A stretch of DNA of 64,000 nt from Chloroflexota bacterium (GTDB taxonomy: Bacteria; Chloroflexota; Dehalococcoidia; Lucifugimonadales; Lucifugimonadaceae). Shown in pieces: positions 1 to 7,976 of the stretch (positions are counted from its first letter, which is position 1; every line of letters starts with the position of its first letter). The notes beneath the pieces were generated by a model that ran no database searches, was not told where the DNA came from, and worked only from the letters and a program-made list of their open reading frames with translations. The DNA is taken from contig JAJCYY010000001.1 of NCBI GenBank assembly GCA_029262735.1, forward strand, positions 62,001-126,000, in the 5' to 3' direction. A program made the position numbers and the translations under genes.

Positions 1-657
1 CAGCTCAGCATTCTCCCTGAACAATCCCTTTGCCAGGTCGACCAGGTACTCGCCGGGATATGCCGGGTCAGGCAGCGGCACGTCCTTGCCCGCTGCCTGC
101 ATGAACCGGGCGTAGAGCGTGTCGTAGAAAACGCGCATCTGCGCACCTGCGTCGTTAACATAGTACTCACGCTGGACCTCATAGCCCGCCGCCTGGAGCA
201 CACTTGCTATCCCGGAGCCAAGGACAGCACCTCGTGCGTGCCCCACATGCAAAGGACCGGTCGGGTTAACAGAAACGAACTCAACCTGGACCTTTATCCC
301 CTCACCATCCACGGTGTTTCCGAAGGTCTGGCCGGCATCGACAATCTTGTCTATCTGTCCGACAAGCCACGTTTTTGAAAGCGTGAAGTTCACGAACCCC
401 GGCGGCGCGGCTGAGACGTCACCGACAAGCGGACTCTCAGGCACATGAGCGACGATCTGTTCGGCGATTGCGAGCGGCGCCATCCTCATGACGCGCGACA
501 GCGACAGCGCAACGGATGAGCTGAAATCGCCGTGCTCAGCCTGTTTCGGCTTTTCAACGACAATCTCAACATCACCGGCCTGAGGCAGCGTGCCTGATCG
601 CTGGGCGGCAGCAAGACCCTGCTCTACAAGTTGCGATATTGATTCAGATGTTCTCAT
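1..657 (-). CDS. argS: Arginyl-tRNA synthetase, N-terminal 219 residues (cut by window edge)
   Basis: Class I aminoacyl-tRNA synthetase that charges tRNA-Arg in the cytoplasm. Translating the minus strand from ATG at 657 gives an open frame running off the left edge. Residues 1-80 match the ArgS-specific N-terminal domain, which binds the tRNA D-loop. The segment SVNPTGPLHVGHARG is the ArgS form of the HIGH ATP-binding signature and is followed by the expected Rossmann-fold sequence with AGYEVQREYYVNDAGAQ. The KMSK region and anticodon-binding domain lie outside the window. The gene is divergent from the amidase genes starting at 809. Identification is secure from the signature; only completeness cannot be judged. 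Confidence 0.93.
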   Translation of the reverse strand, partial: MRTSESISQLVEQGLAAAQRSGTLPQAGDVEIVVEKPKQAEHGDFSSSVALSLSRVMRMAPLAIAEQIVAHVPESPLVGDVSAAPPGFVNFTLSKTWLVGQIDKIVDAGQTFGNTVDGEGIKVQVEFVSVNPTGPLHVGHARGAVLGSGIASVLQAAGYEVQREYYVNDAGAQMRVFYDTLYARFMQAAGKDVPLPDPAYPGEYLVDLAKGLFRENAEL

Positions 658-808
658 GGAGCCATTCAGGTTAGCACCGGCGAACCTTTCTATGGCTATA
701 CTCGCCGTGGTCTGTATTTGCGGCTGATGCAGTGCGACCGAAAGACAAATCGGCCTCGCCGGAAGCTTTTATTTGACAACACATATTCAGTCGGTTTGGA
801 GTTGACGC

Positions 809-994
809 ATGACCGACAAGCATGAGGACCCGGAAATGTCCGAAACTGTCGCACCCGGATATCCGGTGATTGCGACGTTGAAAAATATCGATGTATCGGA
901 GTGGGAGCCGGCAGCGATATTCAGACCCGTCAGTTTGCAGGACCCAGTACAGGTCCCAGTAGAGGAGAAAGACGTAGCGGGAGACGATTCGTGA
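809..994 (+). CDS. 61-aa GatC-like small partner of the downstream amidase
   Basis: A short acidic protein whose stop codon overlaps the GTG start of the amidase by four bases (GTGA at 991-994), the classic layout for translational coupling. GGAG sits about 7 nt before the ATG. The segment around IDVSEWEPAAIFRP resembles the C-terminal part of GatC and of GatC/AtzG-like small subunits, in which an acidic residue and EP precede a loop that contacts the amidase. It lacks the long N-terminal helices of true GatC (about 95 aa), so it is a reduced or divergent version. Role inferred: stabilises or chaperones the amidase. The family call is inference from pattern and context. Confidence 0.6.
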   Translation: MTDKHEDPEMSETVAPGYPVIATLKNIDVSEWEPAAIFRPVSLQDPVQVPVEEKDVAGDDS

Positions 995-2409
995 GCGACA
1001 CAGAACTCTTGCTGAAACCTGTTACTGAGCTTTCTGTGATGCTCTCGTCCAGGGAGCTTTCCCCGGTGGATCTCGCAAGCTCCACTCTCCGCCAGATTGC
1101 GAAACTTCAACCGGTTCTGAACGCCTATCTTGATCCGTTCACTGATGAACTGATGTCGGCTGCGAAGACCGCGGAGACTGAAATCAGCGGCAACGGATAC
1201 CGCGGCCCACTGCACGGGATACCGATCGGGCTGAAAGACCTGGTCGATGTAGCAGGCCGGCCGACAACAGGCGGCTCTGCTGCGACAGAACCCAACGTTG
1301 CGCCTCGCGACTCAACCGTCACTTCAAAGCTGCGCGAAGCCGGGGCTCTGATCGCTGGAAAACTGAACCTGGTCGAATTTGCCTTCGGTTTTTCGAGCGT
1401 CAACCCACACACCGGAGACGTGAAAAATCCCTGGAATACCGAGCGAATCGCGGCTGGGTCGAGCAGCGGGTCGGCTGCGGCGGTGTCGACGGGCGCGGCG
1501 GCCATGGCACTGGGGACTGACACGGGTGGCTCAGTCAGAATGCCAGCCGCCGCATGTGGCATTACCGGCCTGAAACCGACTTACGGCCTCGTGTCGAGAA
1601 ATGGCGTCATGGACCTGAGTTGGAGTTCCGATCACGTCGGTCCAATGTGCCGTACTGCGGCCGACTGCGCGCTCATGATGAATGTGATTTCCGGCCACGA
1701 CGCGTCAGATCCTGCGAGTTCCAACCGTATGATCCCAGATTTCACATCTGAGCTTGATCGTGGAGTCACCGACATCAGGATTGGCATTCCAGCAGACTAC
1801 TTCTTCGATGGCGTGGATCCTGAGATTGAGTCAGCTGTTCGGGCGGCAATCGATATGCTCAAGGCCGAGGGCGCCTCGATCGAGGAGATCCCGATGCCCT
1901 GGGTGAGTATCGGCAGGGCTGTCAACGTTGGCGTGTTAATGCCTGAGGCCGCCGCCGTTCACCGCTCGCGTCTCGCTGCGCGCGCTGACAGGTACTCACC
2001 GGCAGTCAGGCACCGCTTGCAGGCTGGACTCGACATATCGGCTGTCGATTACATTGATGCTCAGAGAGCCCGGTCGATGTTCGGACATCAGATGGCGGAA
2101 GCTATGCGAGATATCGATGTTTTGATCACACCGACGGTTCCGATCCAGACGCCGACTATTGCCGAAACTACTCCTCCACAGGGCTCCTCTTTCGCACCTG
2201 CCGGAGGTGATTTCCCAAACTTTACCGGGGTGTTCAACGCAACCGGCCAGCCATCTCTTTCGCTCAACTGTGGGTTCACGAAAGACGGCATGCCTATCGG
2301 GATGATGATTTCAGGAAAGGCGTATCGCGATGCTGAGGTGATAGGCGTCGGGCACGCCTATCAGCGCGTCTCGGACTGGACCGGCAAGACTCCGCCAGTT
2401 TGCGATTAG
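991..2409 (+). CDS. Amidase signature (AS) family amidohydrolase
   Basis: A 472-aa AS-family enzyme hydrolysing a C-N amide bond through a Ser-cisSer-Lys triad. Visible residues: Lys82 in GIPIGLKDLVDV, the Gly/Ser loop IAAGSSSGSAAAV (cis-Ser at 157 or 158) and the nucleophile Ser181 in GTDTGGSVRMPA. Length is normal for the family (450-500). An in-frame upstream start at 901 would add 30 residues rich in R/G/S that match nothing in the family and overlap the small gene; GTG at 991 overlapping the preceding stop is preferred. True GatA is possible, but there is no gatB here and the partner is shortened, so a catabolic amidase is more likely. Substrate unknown. Confidence 0.88.
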   Translation: MSDTELLLKPVTELSVMLSSRELSPVDLASSTLRQIAKLQPVLNAYLDPFTDELMSAAKTAETEISGNGYRGPLHGIPIGLKDLVDVAGRPTTGGSAATEPNVAPRDSTVTSKLREAGALIAGKLNLVEFAFGFSSVNPHTGDVKNPWNTERIAAGSSSGSAAAVSTGAAAMALGTDTGGSVRMPAAACGITGLKPTYGLVSRNGVMDLSWSSDHVGPMCRTAADCALMMNVISGHDASDPASSNRMIPDFTSELDRGVTDIRIGIPADYFFDGVDPEIESAVRAAIDMLKAEGASIEEIPMPWVSIGRAVNVGVLMPEAAAVHRSRLAARADRYSPAVRHRLQAGLDISAVDYIDAQRARSMFGHQMAEAMRDIDVLITPTVPIQTPTIAETTPPQGSSFAPAGGDFPNFTGVFNATGQPSLSLNCGFTKDGMPIGMMISGKAYRDAEVIGVGHAYQRVSDWTGKTPPVCD

Positions 2410-2494
2410 GCTACAAACTGAAGTTGCGCCGAGTGTGAATAGTTTTCACGCCTCGCGATCCGCCCCCGGTTCAGGCGTGTTGTAAGGTCGAATC

Positions 2495-3052
2495 ATGGAC
2501 AAACACGCCGGATCAAGCAGCCAATCGGAACAGAAGCCGACGCGACGCAGATATGACCGCTACGTCACCCGTACCGCAACTCTTTCTGAACGAGGCTATG
2601 CGTGTGTGGCACTCGACCGGCCGAACGATGAGGTAAACGTAGGGCACACCTTACGAGCAGCACTGTGCTTCCAGGCTCGAATGGTGATCCTCGGAGGGGC
2701 ACCTTTAGACCTGAATGTAAAGAGGCTGAAAACCGATCCCGGCCGCGCTTATCGTCACGTTCCGATTATCCAGGTCGACGATGTTTTCGAGGCCCTGCCT
2801 GAGGACTGCACACCGGTGGCGGTGGAGCTGACAGATGACGCAGTTGATCTGCCTACATTCGTACACCCTGAGCGGGCCTGCTACATATTCGGACCGGAGA
2901 ACGGCTCGGTATCCGATGATGTGCTGAATCGCTGCGCGATCAAGGTCAAGATCCCAACCACCATGTCACTCAATCTCGGGATGACGGTAAACATCGTCCT
3001 GTATGACCGTGCTGCAAAGGCGAGCCGCAGTACTAACGGTCGCTCAGAGTAG
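2495..3052 (+). CDS. SpoU/TrmH-type RNA 2'-O-methyltransferase
   Basis: A 185-aa SPOUT methyltransferase, expected to use SAM to methylate a ribose 2'-OH in tRNA or rRNA. All three SpoU motifs are present: motif 1 around NVGHTLRAALCF, motif 2 ACYIFGPENGSV, and motif 3 KIPTTMSLNLGMTVNIVLYD, which forms the trefoil-knot SAM site. There is no N-terminal L30e-like substrate-binding domain, so it is the short TrmH/TrmL-like form. A -10-like TAAGGT (2483-2488) ends 6 nt before the ATG and there is no Shine-Dalgarno, so a leaderless mRNA is possible. tRNA-Pro lies 56 bp downstream on the other strand. The exact target position cannot be read from sequence. Confidence 0.85.
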   Translation: MDKHAGSSSQSEQKPTRRRYDRYVTRTATLSERGYACVALDRPNDEVNVGHTLRAALCFQARMVILGGAPLDLNVKRLKTDPGRAYRHVPIIQVDDVFEALPEDCTPVAVELTDDAVDLPTFVHPERACYIFGPENGSVSDDVLNRCAIKVKIPTTMSLNLGMTVNIVLYDRAAKASRSTNGRSE

Positions 3053-3107
3053 TTAAGGCGCCTTTGAAGCTGGCGCTCGGACGATCTAAGCCATCAGTGA
3101 AGTGAAA

Positions 3108-3184
3108 TGGTCGGGGCAGCAGGATTCGAACCTGCGACCTCCCGGCCCCCAGCCGGATGCGCTACCAGGCTGCGCCATGCCCCG
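3108..3184 (-). tRNA. tRNA-Pro (anticodon GGG), CCA encoded
   Basis: Reading the minus strand, acceptor CGGGGCA pairs with TGCCCCG over 7 bp. The D-arm (GCGC...GCGC type), an anticodon stem of five pairs with loop CTGGGGG (anticodon GGG), and the T-arm with GGTTCGAATCC are all in place. The discriminator is A and the 3' CCA is encoded. It is a single gene between the methyltransferase and the prepilin gene. No convincing terminator with a T-run follows it. Confidence 0.93.
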
Positions 3185-3377
3185 AACTTGGATACACAGA
3201 GTATCACCGGACTCTCGTGTGATGGTCAATTTGTTCATCTGGCAGCAGTTCGTTCGCACGGATGATCGATGGCCGCGATCCAACCCTTTAGGCAAACTCG
3301 AAGCAATCTTTCGCGGGCCTCGTCTGTTCTTATTCTGAACCGACGCAGATAACCGGTATCGCTACCAGGTTGAAATT

Positions 3378-3722
3378 ATGAGATCAAACAGGCAAAAAGG
3401 CTTCACGCTCATCGAGCTGCTGGTGGTCATCGGGATCATGGCCACGATGGCTGCGATCGCCGTTCCTGCTGTCTCGAGATTTATTGCGCCAGCTGAAGTT
3501 GCCGCTGATGATGAGGAGTTTGGCCGGGTTCAAGCCGCGATGGACACCTACATTGCGGAGAACAATCTTCCACCACCGTTCGTGGCAGCGAACAGTGTGG
3601 CAGCAAACGACTTTTCTGCATCGAATCCCATACTCTTTCCAGGCTACATTCGCGAGTCAAACACGCACTGCCGGTACACATGGGACGCGAACGGCCGAAT
3701 GACGCAGGACACCTGCCCGTAA
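3378..3722 (+). CDS. Type IV prepilin / type II pseudopilin-like protein
   Basis: A 114-aa protein beginning with a short basic leader and the class III signal KGFTLIELLVVIGIMATM, the prepilin peptidase site: cleavage after Gly8, Phe N-methylated, Glu at +5. The hydrophobic alpha1 helix spans roughly residues 9-32 and is followed by a small soluble domain (residues 40-114) with two Cys (one in the CRYTWD segment, one near the end in TCP) that could form a disulfide loop. Size and the CRYTWDANGRMTQD end resemble GspG-type major pseudopilins. No assembly ATPase, platform protein or prepilin peptidase gene is nearby, so it depends on machinery elsewhere. Confidence 0.82.
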   Translation: MRSNRQKGFTLIELLVVIGIMATMAAIAVPAVSRFIAPAEVAADDEEFGRVQAAMDTYIAENNLPPPFVAANSVAANDFSASNPILFPGYIRESNTHCRYTWDANGRMTQDTCP

Positions 3723-3830
3723 GCATCGCCCTCCGAGGTTCTGCGCCCGTCATTTCTCATCGGACCTCTGGCTCAATACCTTTTCGCCTCAATCGCGAGC
3801 CAACACGTACTCGGACGCACGACTGCCTGT

Positions 3831-3839
3831 TGCTATACT
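3831..3839 (+). promoter_or_regulatory. Extended -10 promoter candidate for prfB
   Basis: TGC immediately followed by TATACT gives an extended -10 (TGnTATACT-like) element about 104 nt ahead of the proposed prfB start. The -35 region 17 nt upstream (TCGGAC) is a weak match, as expected for extended -10 promoters. Sequence match only. Confidence 0.45.
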
Positions 3840-3942
3840 CACGGCTTGCGCCTGATTAACGGCGCAGACCGGTACGAACTCTTTTCCGCGGCAGACGGCG
3901 TTGCATGGGCCAGCCGCGTCTCTATTCAAAACGGAACTCATT

Positions 3943-5059
3943 TTGCGTGACCTCTACGGCGATGTATCCGCGCTCAGGCAGCGCATAGACGAGATCGTGG
4001 GGCGTCTTTGACCTGCCTGCACTCGAAAAGCGTATAGCTGAAGCTGAAAAAGCGGCTTCAGAGCCGGGATTCTGGAGCGACTCAGTAAACGCGCAAAGGC
4101 GCATGCAGGGTCTAGCCTCGATGAAAGCCGAGTATGAGGCCTGGACTGAGGCGGCAAGTTCCTCTGCCAATATCGAGGAGTTGGCTGCGCTCGGCGTCGA
4201 AGAGTCTGACGACTCGATGACTGAGCAAATCCAGGGCGAGTATGCACGGATCCTGAAAAAGGTCGAGGATCTCGAATTCACACTTCACCTGTCTGGTGAA
4301 TACGATGAACGCCCGGCCATCGTTGCTGTGAAATCCGGCGCCGGTGGCGTCGATGCCCAGGACTGGGCTGAGATGCTGTTCAGAATGTATTGCCGCTGGG
4401 CGGAAAAGCAAGGATTCGGCGTCGAAATCCTCGACGAAACGCCTGGCGATGAAGCCGGATTTAAGAGCGCTGCTGCAAGAATTGAAGGGCGCTATGTGTA
4501 CGGCTACCTTCGATCTGAGCGCGGTGTTCACAGGCTCGTCCGGCTCTCGCCCTTTGACTCCGATCATCGGCGCCACACGAGTTTCGCGCTGGTCGAGGTG
4601 CTGCCGGAGCCGGACGAACAGGAAGAGGTCACGATCCACCCTGACGATATCCGGCTCGACGTGTTCCGAGCCGGTGGTCATGGCGGTCAAAACGTTCAAA
4701 AGAACTCCACGGCTGTGCGCATCACGCACCTGCCCACGAACCTTGTTGTAGCGGTTCAGAACGAGCGTTCACAGCTGCAGAACCGGGAAGTGGCCATGCG
4801 CATACTGCTCGCCAGGCTTATCGATCTTGACATACGCCGCCGATCAGAGGAGCGAGAGAAACTTAAGGGCGCCCATATTTCAGCCGAGTTTGGACGACAG
4901 GTCCGGAGTTATGTTCTCCACCCGTATCAGATGGTAAAAGACCACCGCAGCGACTTTCAGACGGGCGATGCACAGGGGGTTCTTGAGGGCGAAATTGAGG
5001 ACCTGCTGAAGGCAAACCTCACCTCTCAAGTACACGAACCTGCCTCCATGAACGAGTGA
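3943..5059 (+). CDS. prfB: Peptide chain release factor 2 (programmed +1 frameshift)
   Basis: RF2 recognises UGA and UAA and triggers peptide release. The reading frame is split: TTG 3943 to CTT 4006-4008 (22 codons, LRDLYGDVSALRQRIDEIVGRL), then an in-frame TGA (4009-4011), and after a +1 shift GAC (4010-4012) continues to 5059, giving 371 aa in total. The 3' part carries the RF2 stop-codon tripeptide SPF (LSPFDSDHRRHTSF) and the GGQ hydrolysis loop (GGHGGQNVQKN). CTTTGAC is the conserved RF2 shift cassette, with a purine-rich GTGGGGCG before it acting as the internal Shine-Dalgarno-like stimulator. TTG at 3943 is chosen because it is the only plausible initiator in that frame that gives the normal N-terminal helix. 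Confidence 0.93.
4001..4012 (+). promoter_or_regulatory. RF2 autoregulatory frameshift site (CTT TGA C)
   Basis: Slippery codon CTT, stop TGA and a following C are preceded by a G-rich stretch (GTGGGGCG, 3997-4004). In the known mechanism a low RF2 level makes termination at this UGA slow, so ribosomes shift +1 and make more RF2. The two flanking frames encode contiguous RF2 sequence, which supports a working site and argues against a sequencing error. Confidence 0.9.
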
Positions 5060-5209
5060 TCCGGTCAATCCGGTTAATGTAATCTGGCGTAACAGCTTCC
5101 GATGGCGAATTGAAACCGTTGGCCTCATGGTCCGCATCCAAGAATCACGAAGTTTGATCCGGCGCATGTACGAACCTCGCCGATTGCTTAAGTCAGGAAC
5201 ATAAGATAG

Positions 5210-6910
5210 ATGCGAAAGAGTTTCTTTCTCTGGGCTACAGCCCTGGTTGCCACCGTTGCAGTGGCGTGCGGTGGATCTGAATCAATTACCGATCCCACAG
5301 CGCAACCGTCAGCAACGGCGGTACCGACACGTGCGTCGGCTCCTGACATTGCGCCCGACCTGCAAGAGACCCCTCTGAGCGGCTCGGAAGACGGACCTCG
5401 TGCAGGCGGACGGTTCACACTCGTCTATTCCGACCCGCCGACTCTCGATCCGCATCTCGTGGTCGATGGGACGTCGTTCGGTGTCGTGGTTGAGCTGTTT
5501 TCTGGGCTGGTGAGCCTGAACGAGAACCTTCAGATTGTGCCCGAGCTTGCGGAGTCGTGGGACGTACTGGAAGGCGGCACCGTTTACGAGTTCAAACTGC
5601 GACCTGACATCACATTTAGCAATGGCGATCCCGTAACGGCGCAGGACTTCAAGTGGTCAATGGAGCGGGCGGCAAGACCTGAAACAGCTTCCGCCGTTGC
5701 CGAGACCTACCTTGGCGATGTCGTTGGGATGATCGATTTAATCAACGGCGATGCTGGCGAAGCAAGCGGGATCCAGGTGATCGACGAGCGGACACTGCGC
5801 ATCACGATTGACGCACCTAAAGCCTATTTTCTGGCCAAGCTGACCTACCCAACGGCCTACGTCCTGAACAGCGATAACGTTGAGAGCGGTGGGAGGAGCT
5901 GGACGGATAATCCGGTTGGTACCGGCGCATTCACGCTTGCCGAATATCGCATCGGGCAACGCATCAGGTTGACTCGAAACGATAACTACTGGAGCCGTCC
6001 AGCATTCCTCGACGAGGTCTTCTACAACCTTTCAGGCGGCGTATCGATGGCCATGTACGAGAACGACGAGATCGACATCACGGGCGTCGGGCTTGCCGAT
6101 CTCGACCGGGTGAACGATCCGACAGAGGAACTGAACAAAGACCTTGTCGATACACCTGCTCAGTTCGGTGTTCAGTACATAGGTTTCAATGTCGAGAAGC
6201 CTCCGTTTGACGATCCGAAGTTCCGGCAGGCACTCAACCTGGCTGTCGACAAAGAGCTGATATCGAGCCAGGTTTTTGCCGACCTGCTTGAGCCGGCGTA
6301 TGGGATCATCCCTCCCGACTTCCCTGGATTCAACCCGGACCTTGAAGGCCTCAGGTTCGACCTCGACCGCGCAAAGCAGCTGCTGGCCGAGTCCAAGTAC
6401 GCTGACGAAGCGACAAGGCCGCGCATCATCGTCACTGTTCCCGGCTCGGGCGGATCGCCCGGCCTCGATGTCGAAGTGATCGCAGACATGTGGCGCCGCG
6501 ACCTCGGTGTAAACGTTGAGATTCAACAGGTCGAATGGGCCACGTATCTACAGGACCTCAACCGAAAGAGACTCCAGGCGTGGGGCGGTGTTGCCTGGCA
6601 GGCGGACTACCCGGACCCACAGGACTTCATCGATATCCTGTTCTACTCAGACACACAGGGAAACAGAGGCAACTACTCGAGCACCACGGTTGACGACCTG
6701 GTTGTGCAGGCTCGCACCGAACAGGACATCTCGAAGCGCATCCAGCTTTACCAGGACGCCGAGCGGATCATTGTCGAGGAGGCAGCCTGGCTGCCGCTAT
6801 GGTTCGACACAGAACGGAAAGCTCTCCTGAAACAGCGGGTGCAGGACTATCGGTTCACTCAGATCGCCATCCCCAAGTTTAAAGACGTTTGGGTGACTGA
6901 CGCGAGATAG
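5210..6910 (+). CDS. ABC transporter substrate-binding lipoprotein, family 5 (peptide/nickel type)
   Basis: A 566-aa extracellular solute-binding protein. Residues 1-20 form a lipoprotein signal with lipobox VAVAC (Cys20), then a 40-residue Ser/Thr/Pro/Ala-rich linker typical of Chloroflexota and Gram-positive lipoproteins. The mature part shows the SBP_bac_5 signature region (ELAESWDVLEGGTVYEFKLR, FSNGDPVTAQDFKWSMER) and the later PKFRQALNLAVDKELI segment. Two permease genes follow in the same direction after a 133-bp gap. Ligand (oligopeptide, opine, glycoside or other) cannot be deduced. Confidence 0.9.
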   Translation: MRKSFFLWATALVATVAVACGGSESITDPTAQPSATAVPTRASAPDIAPDLQETPLSGSEDGPRAGGRFTLVYSDPPTLDPHLVVDGTSFGVVVELFSGLVSLNENLQIVPELAESWDVLEGGTVYEFKLRPDITFSNGDPVTAQDFKWSMERAARPETASAVAETYLGDVVGMIDLINGDAGEASGIQVIDERTLRITIDAPKAYFLAKLTYPTAYVLNSDNVESGGRSWTDNPVGTGAFTLAEYRIGQRIRLTRNDNYWSRPAFLDEVFYNLSGGVSMAMYENDEIDITGVGLADLDRVNDPTEELNKDLVDTPAQFGVQYIGFNVEKPPFDDPKFRQALNLAVDKELISSQVFADLLEPAYGIIPPDFPGFNPDLEGLRFDLDRAKQLLAESKYADEATRPRIIVTVPGSGGSPGLDVEVIADMWRRDLGVNVEIQQVEWATYLQDLNRKRLQAWGGVAWQADYPDPQDFIDILFYSDTQGNRGNYSSTTVDDLVVQARTEQDISKRIQLYQDAERIIVEEAAWLPLWFDTERKALLKQRVQDYRFTQIAIPKFKDVWVTDAR

Positions 6911-7043
6911 GCACTCGAAATCTTGTGGACCGGGATTGCGAAAGTTCGCCGACTCATTCGGGATTCTGGCGGGATTCGGTGAAACTTGCAGGTCCGGCCG
7001 ATGCTGCTTGACATGACGGGACAGGAGAGTACAGAGTCTCTCG

Positions 7044-7973
7044 ATGCTTGCTTACATGGTCCGGAGACTACTTTGGACGCCTGTCCTCCTACTCGTCGTC
7101 TCCATCATCGTCTTCGTCCTCGGAACATACGGACCCGGCGACCCGGTTGAAGTCCGGCTTGGTCAAAACTACACGCCGCAGGCGGCCGAACGCCTGCGCG
7201 AGCAGCTTGGTCTGAACGACTCGCCTGCCGTTCAGTGGGGACGGTATGTTTGGGGTGCCCTCCGCGGTGACTTCGGCGAAAGCTTCGTATTCCAGGGGAG
7301 AACTGTCGGAGAGATTCTCGGTCCGCGGCTCTGGGTTTCTGCACAGCTCAACATCGCCGCATTTCTCATCACACTAGTCTTCGGACTACCGCTGGGCTTC
7401 TATGCCGCAAAACGGCAGGGAACATGGAGTGATCCCGCTGTTGTTCTGACTACCCTGGCCATGTTCGCGCTCCCGGTCTTCATCATTGCACCGTTTTTAA
7501 TATGGCTTTTTGCTCTTCAGCTGGACTGGGTGCCGGTGTCCGGCTGGGGCGGGTTTTTCGACAAGCGGATGGTTTTGCCCGCGGTGACGATTGGCGTACC
7601 GGGGATAGCCGTGTTCACCCGCTTGATGCGAGCCTCAACACTGGATGTGCTCGGACAGGAATACATCAGAACGGCTCGCTCCAAAGGCCTGCATGAGATG
7701 GTGGTCAACTACCGCCACATAGCCCGCAATGCACTTATTCCGATCATGACGATCATGGGCTTCACATTTGCAGGTCTGTTTGCAGGATCGCTCATCACGG
7801 AACTTATCTACGGTATTCCAGGAGTCGGCAGAATCTCACTCGACTCGATATTCGCCAGGGACTTCCCGGTTATTACGGCCCTGGTGCTCATCGGGGCAAC
7901 GATGCTTGTTCTAGCAAATCTCCTGATCGACTTCGCTTACACCGTTGTCGATCCACGGATAAGGCTCCAGTAG
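7044..7973 (+). CDS. ABC transporter permease, DppB/OppB type
   Basis: A 309-aa inner-membrane permease. It starts with the DppB-type first helix (YMVRRLLWTPVLLLVVSIIV) and the short periplasmic region with the GLN/FGES block (GDFGESF). Five further hydrophobic segments follow, and the EAA loop EYIRTARSKGL is the coupling helix to the ATPase. The C-terminus VDPRIRLQ is typical. It is followed after 3 bp by the second permease. It imports the substrate captured by the upstream lipoprotein. Confidence 0.9.
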   Translation: MLAYMVRRLLWTPVLLLVVSIIVFVLGTYGPGDPVEVRLGQNYTPQAAERLREQLGLNDSPAVQWGRYVWGALRGDFGESFVFQGRTVGEILGPRLWVSAQLNIAAFLITLVFGLPLGFYAAKRQGTWSDPAVVLTTLAMFALPVFIIAPFLIWLFALQLDWVPVSGWGGFFDKRMVLPAVTIGVPGIAVFTRLMRASTLDVLGQEYIRTARSKGLHEMVVNYRHIARNALIPIMTIMGFTFAGLFAGSLITELIYGIPGVGRISLDSIFARDFPVITALVLIGATMLVLANLLIDFAYTVVDPRIRLQ

Positions 7974-7976
7974 CAG

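Noticed and set aside
787-1562. Minus-strand frames opposite the amidase genes
   Set aside because: Shadow frames of a clearly coding plus-strand gene; no start signals or known motifs.
3086-3338. Two overlapping open frames across tRNA-Pro
   Set aside because: The tRNA gene explains the sequence; the frames have no ribosome site or protein-like pattern.
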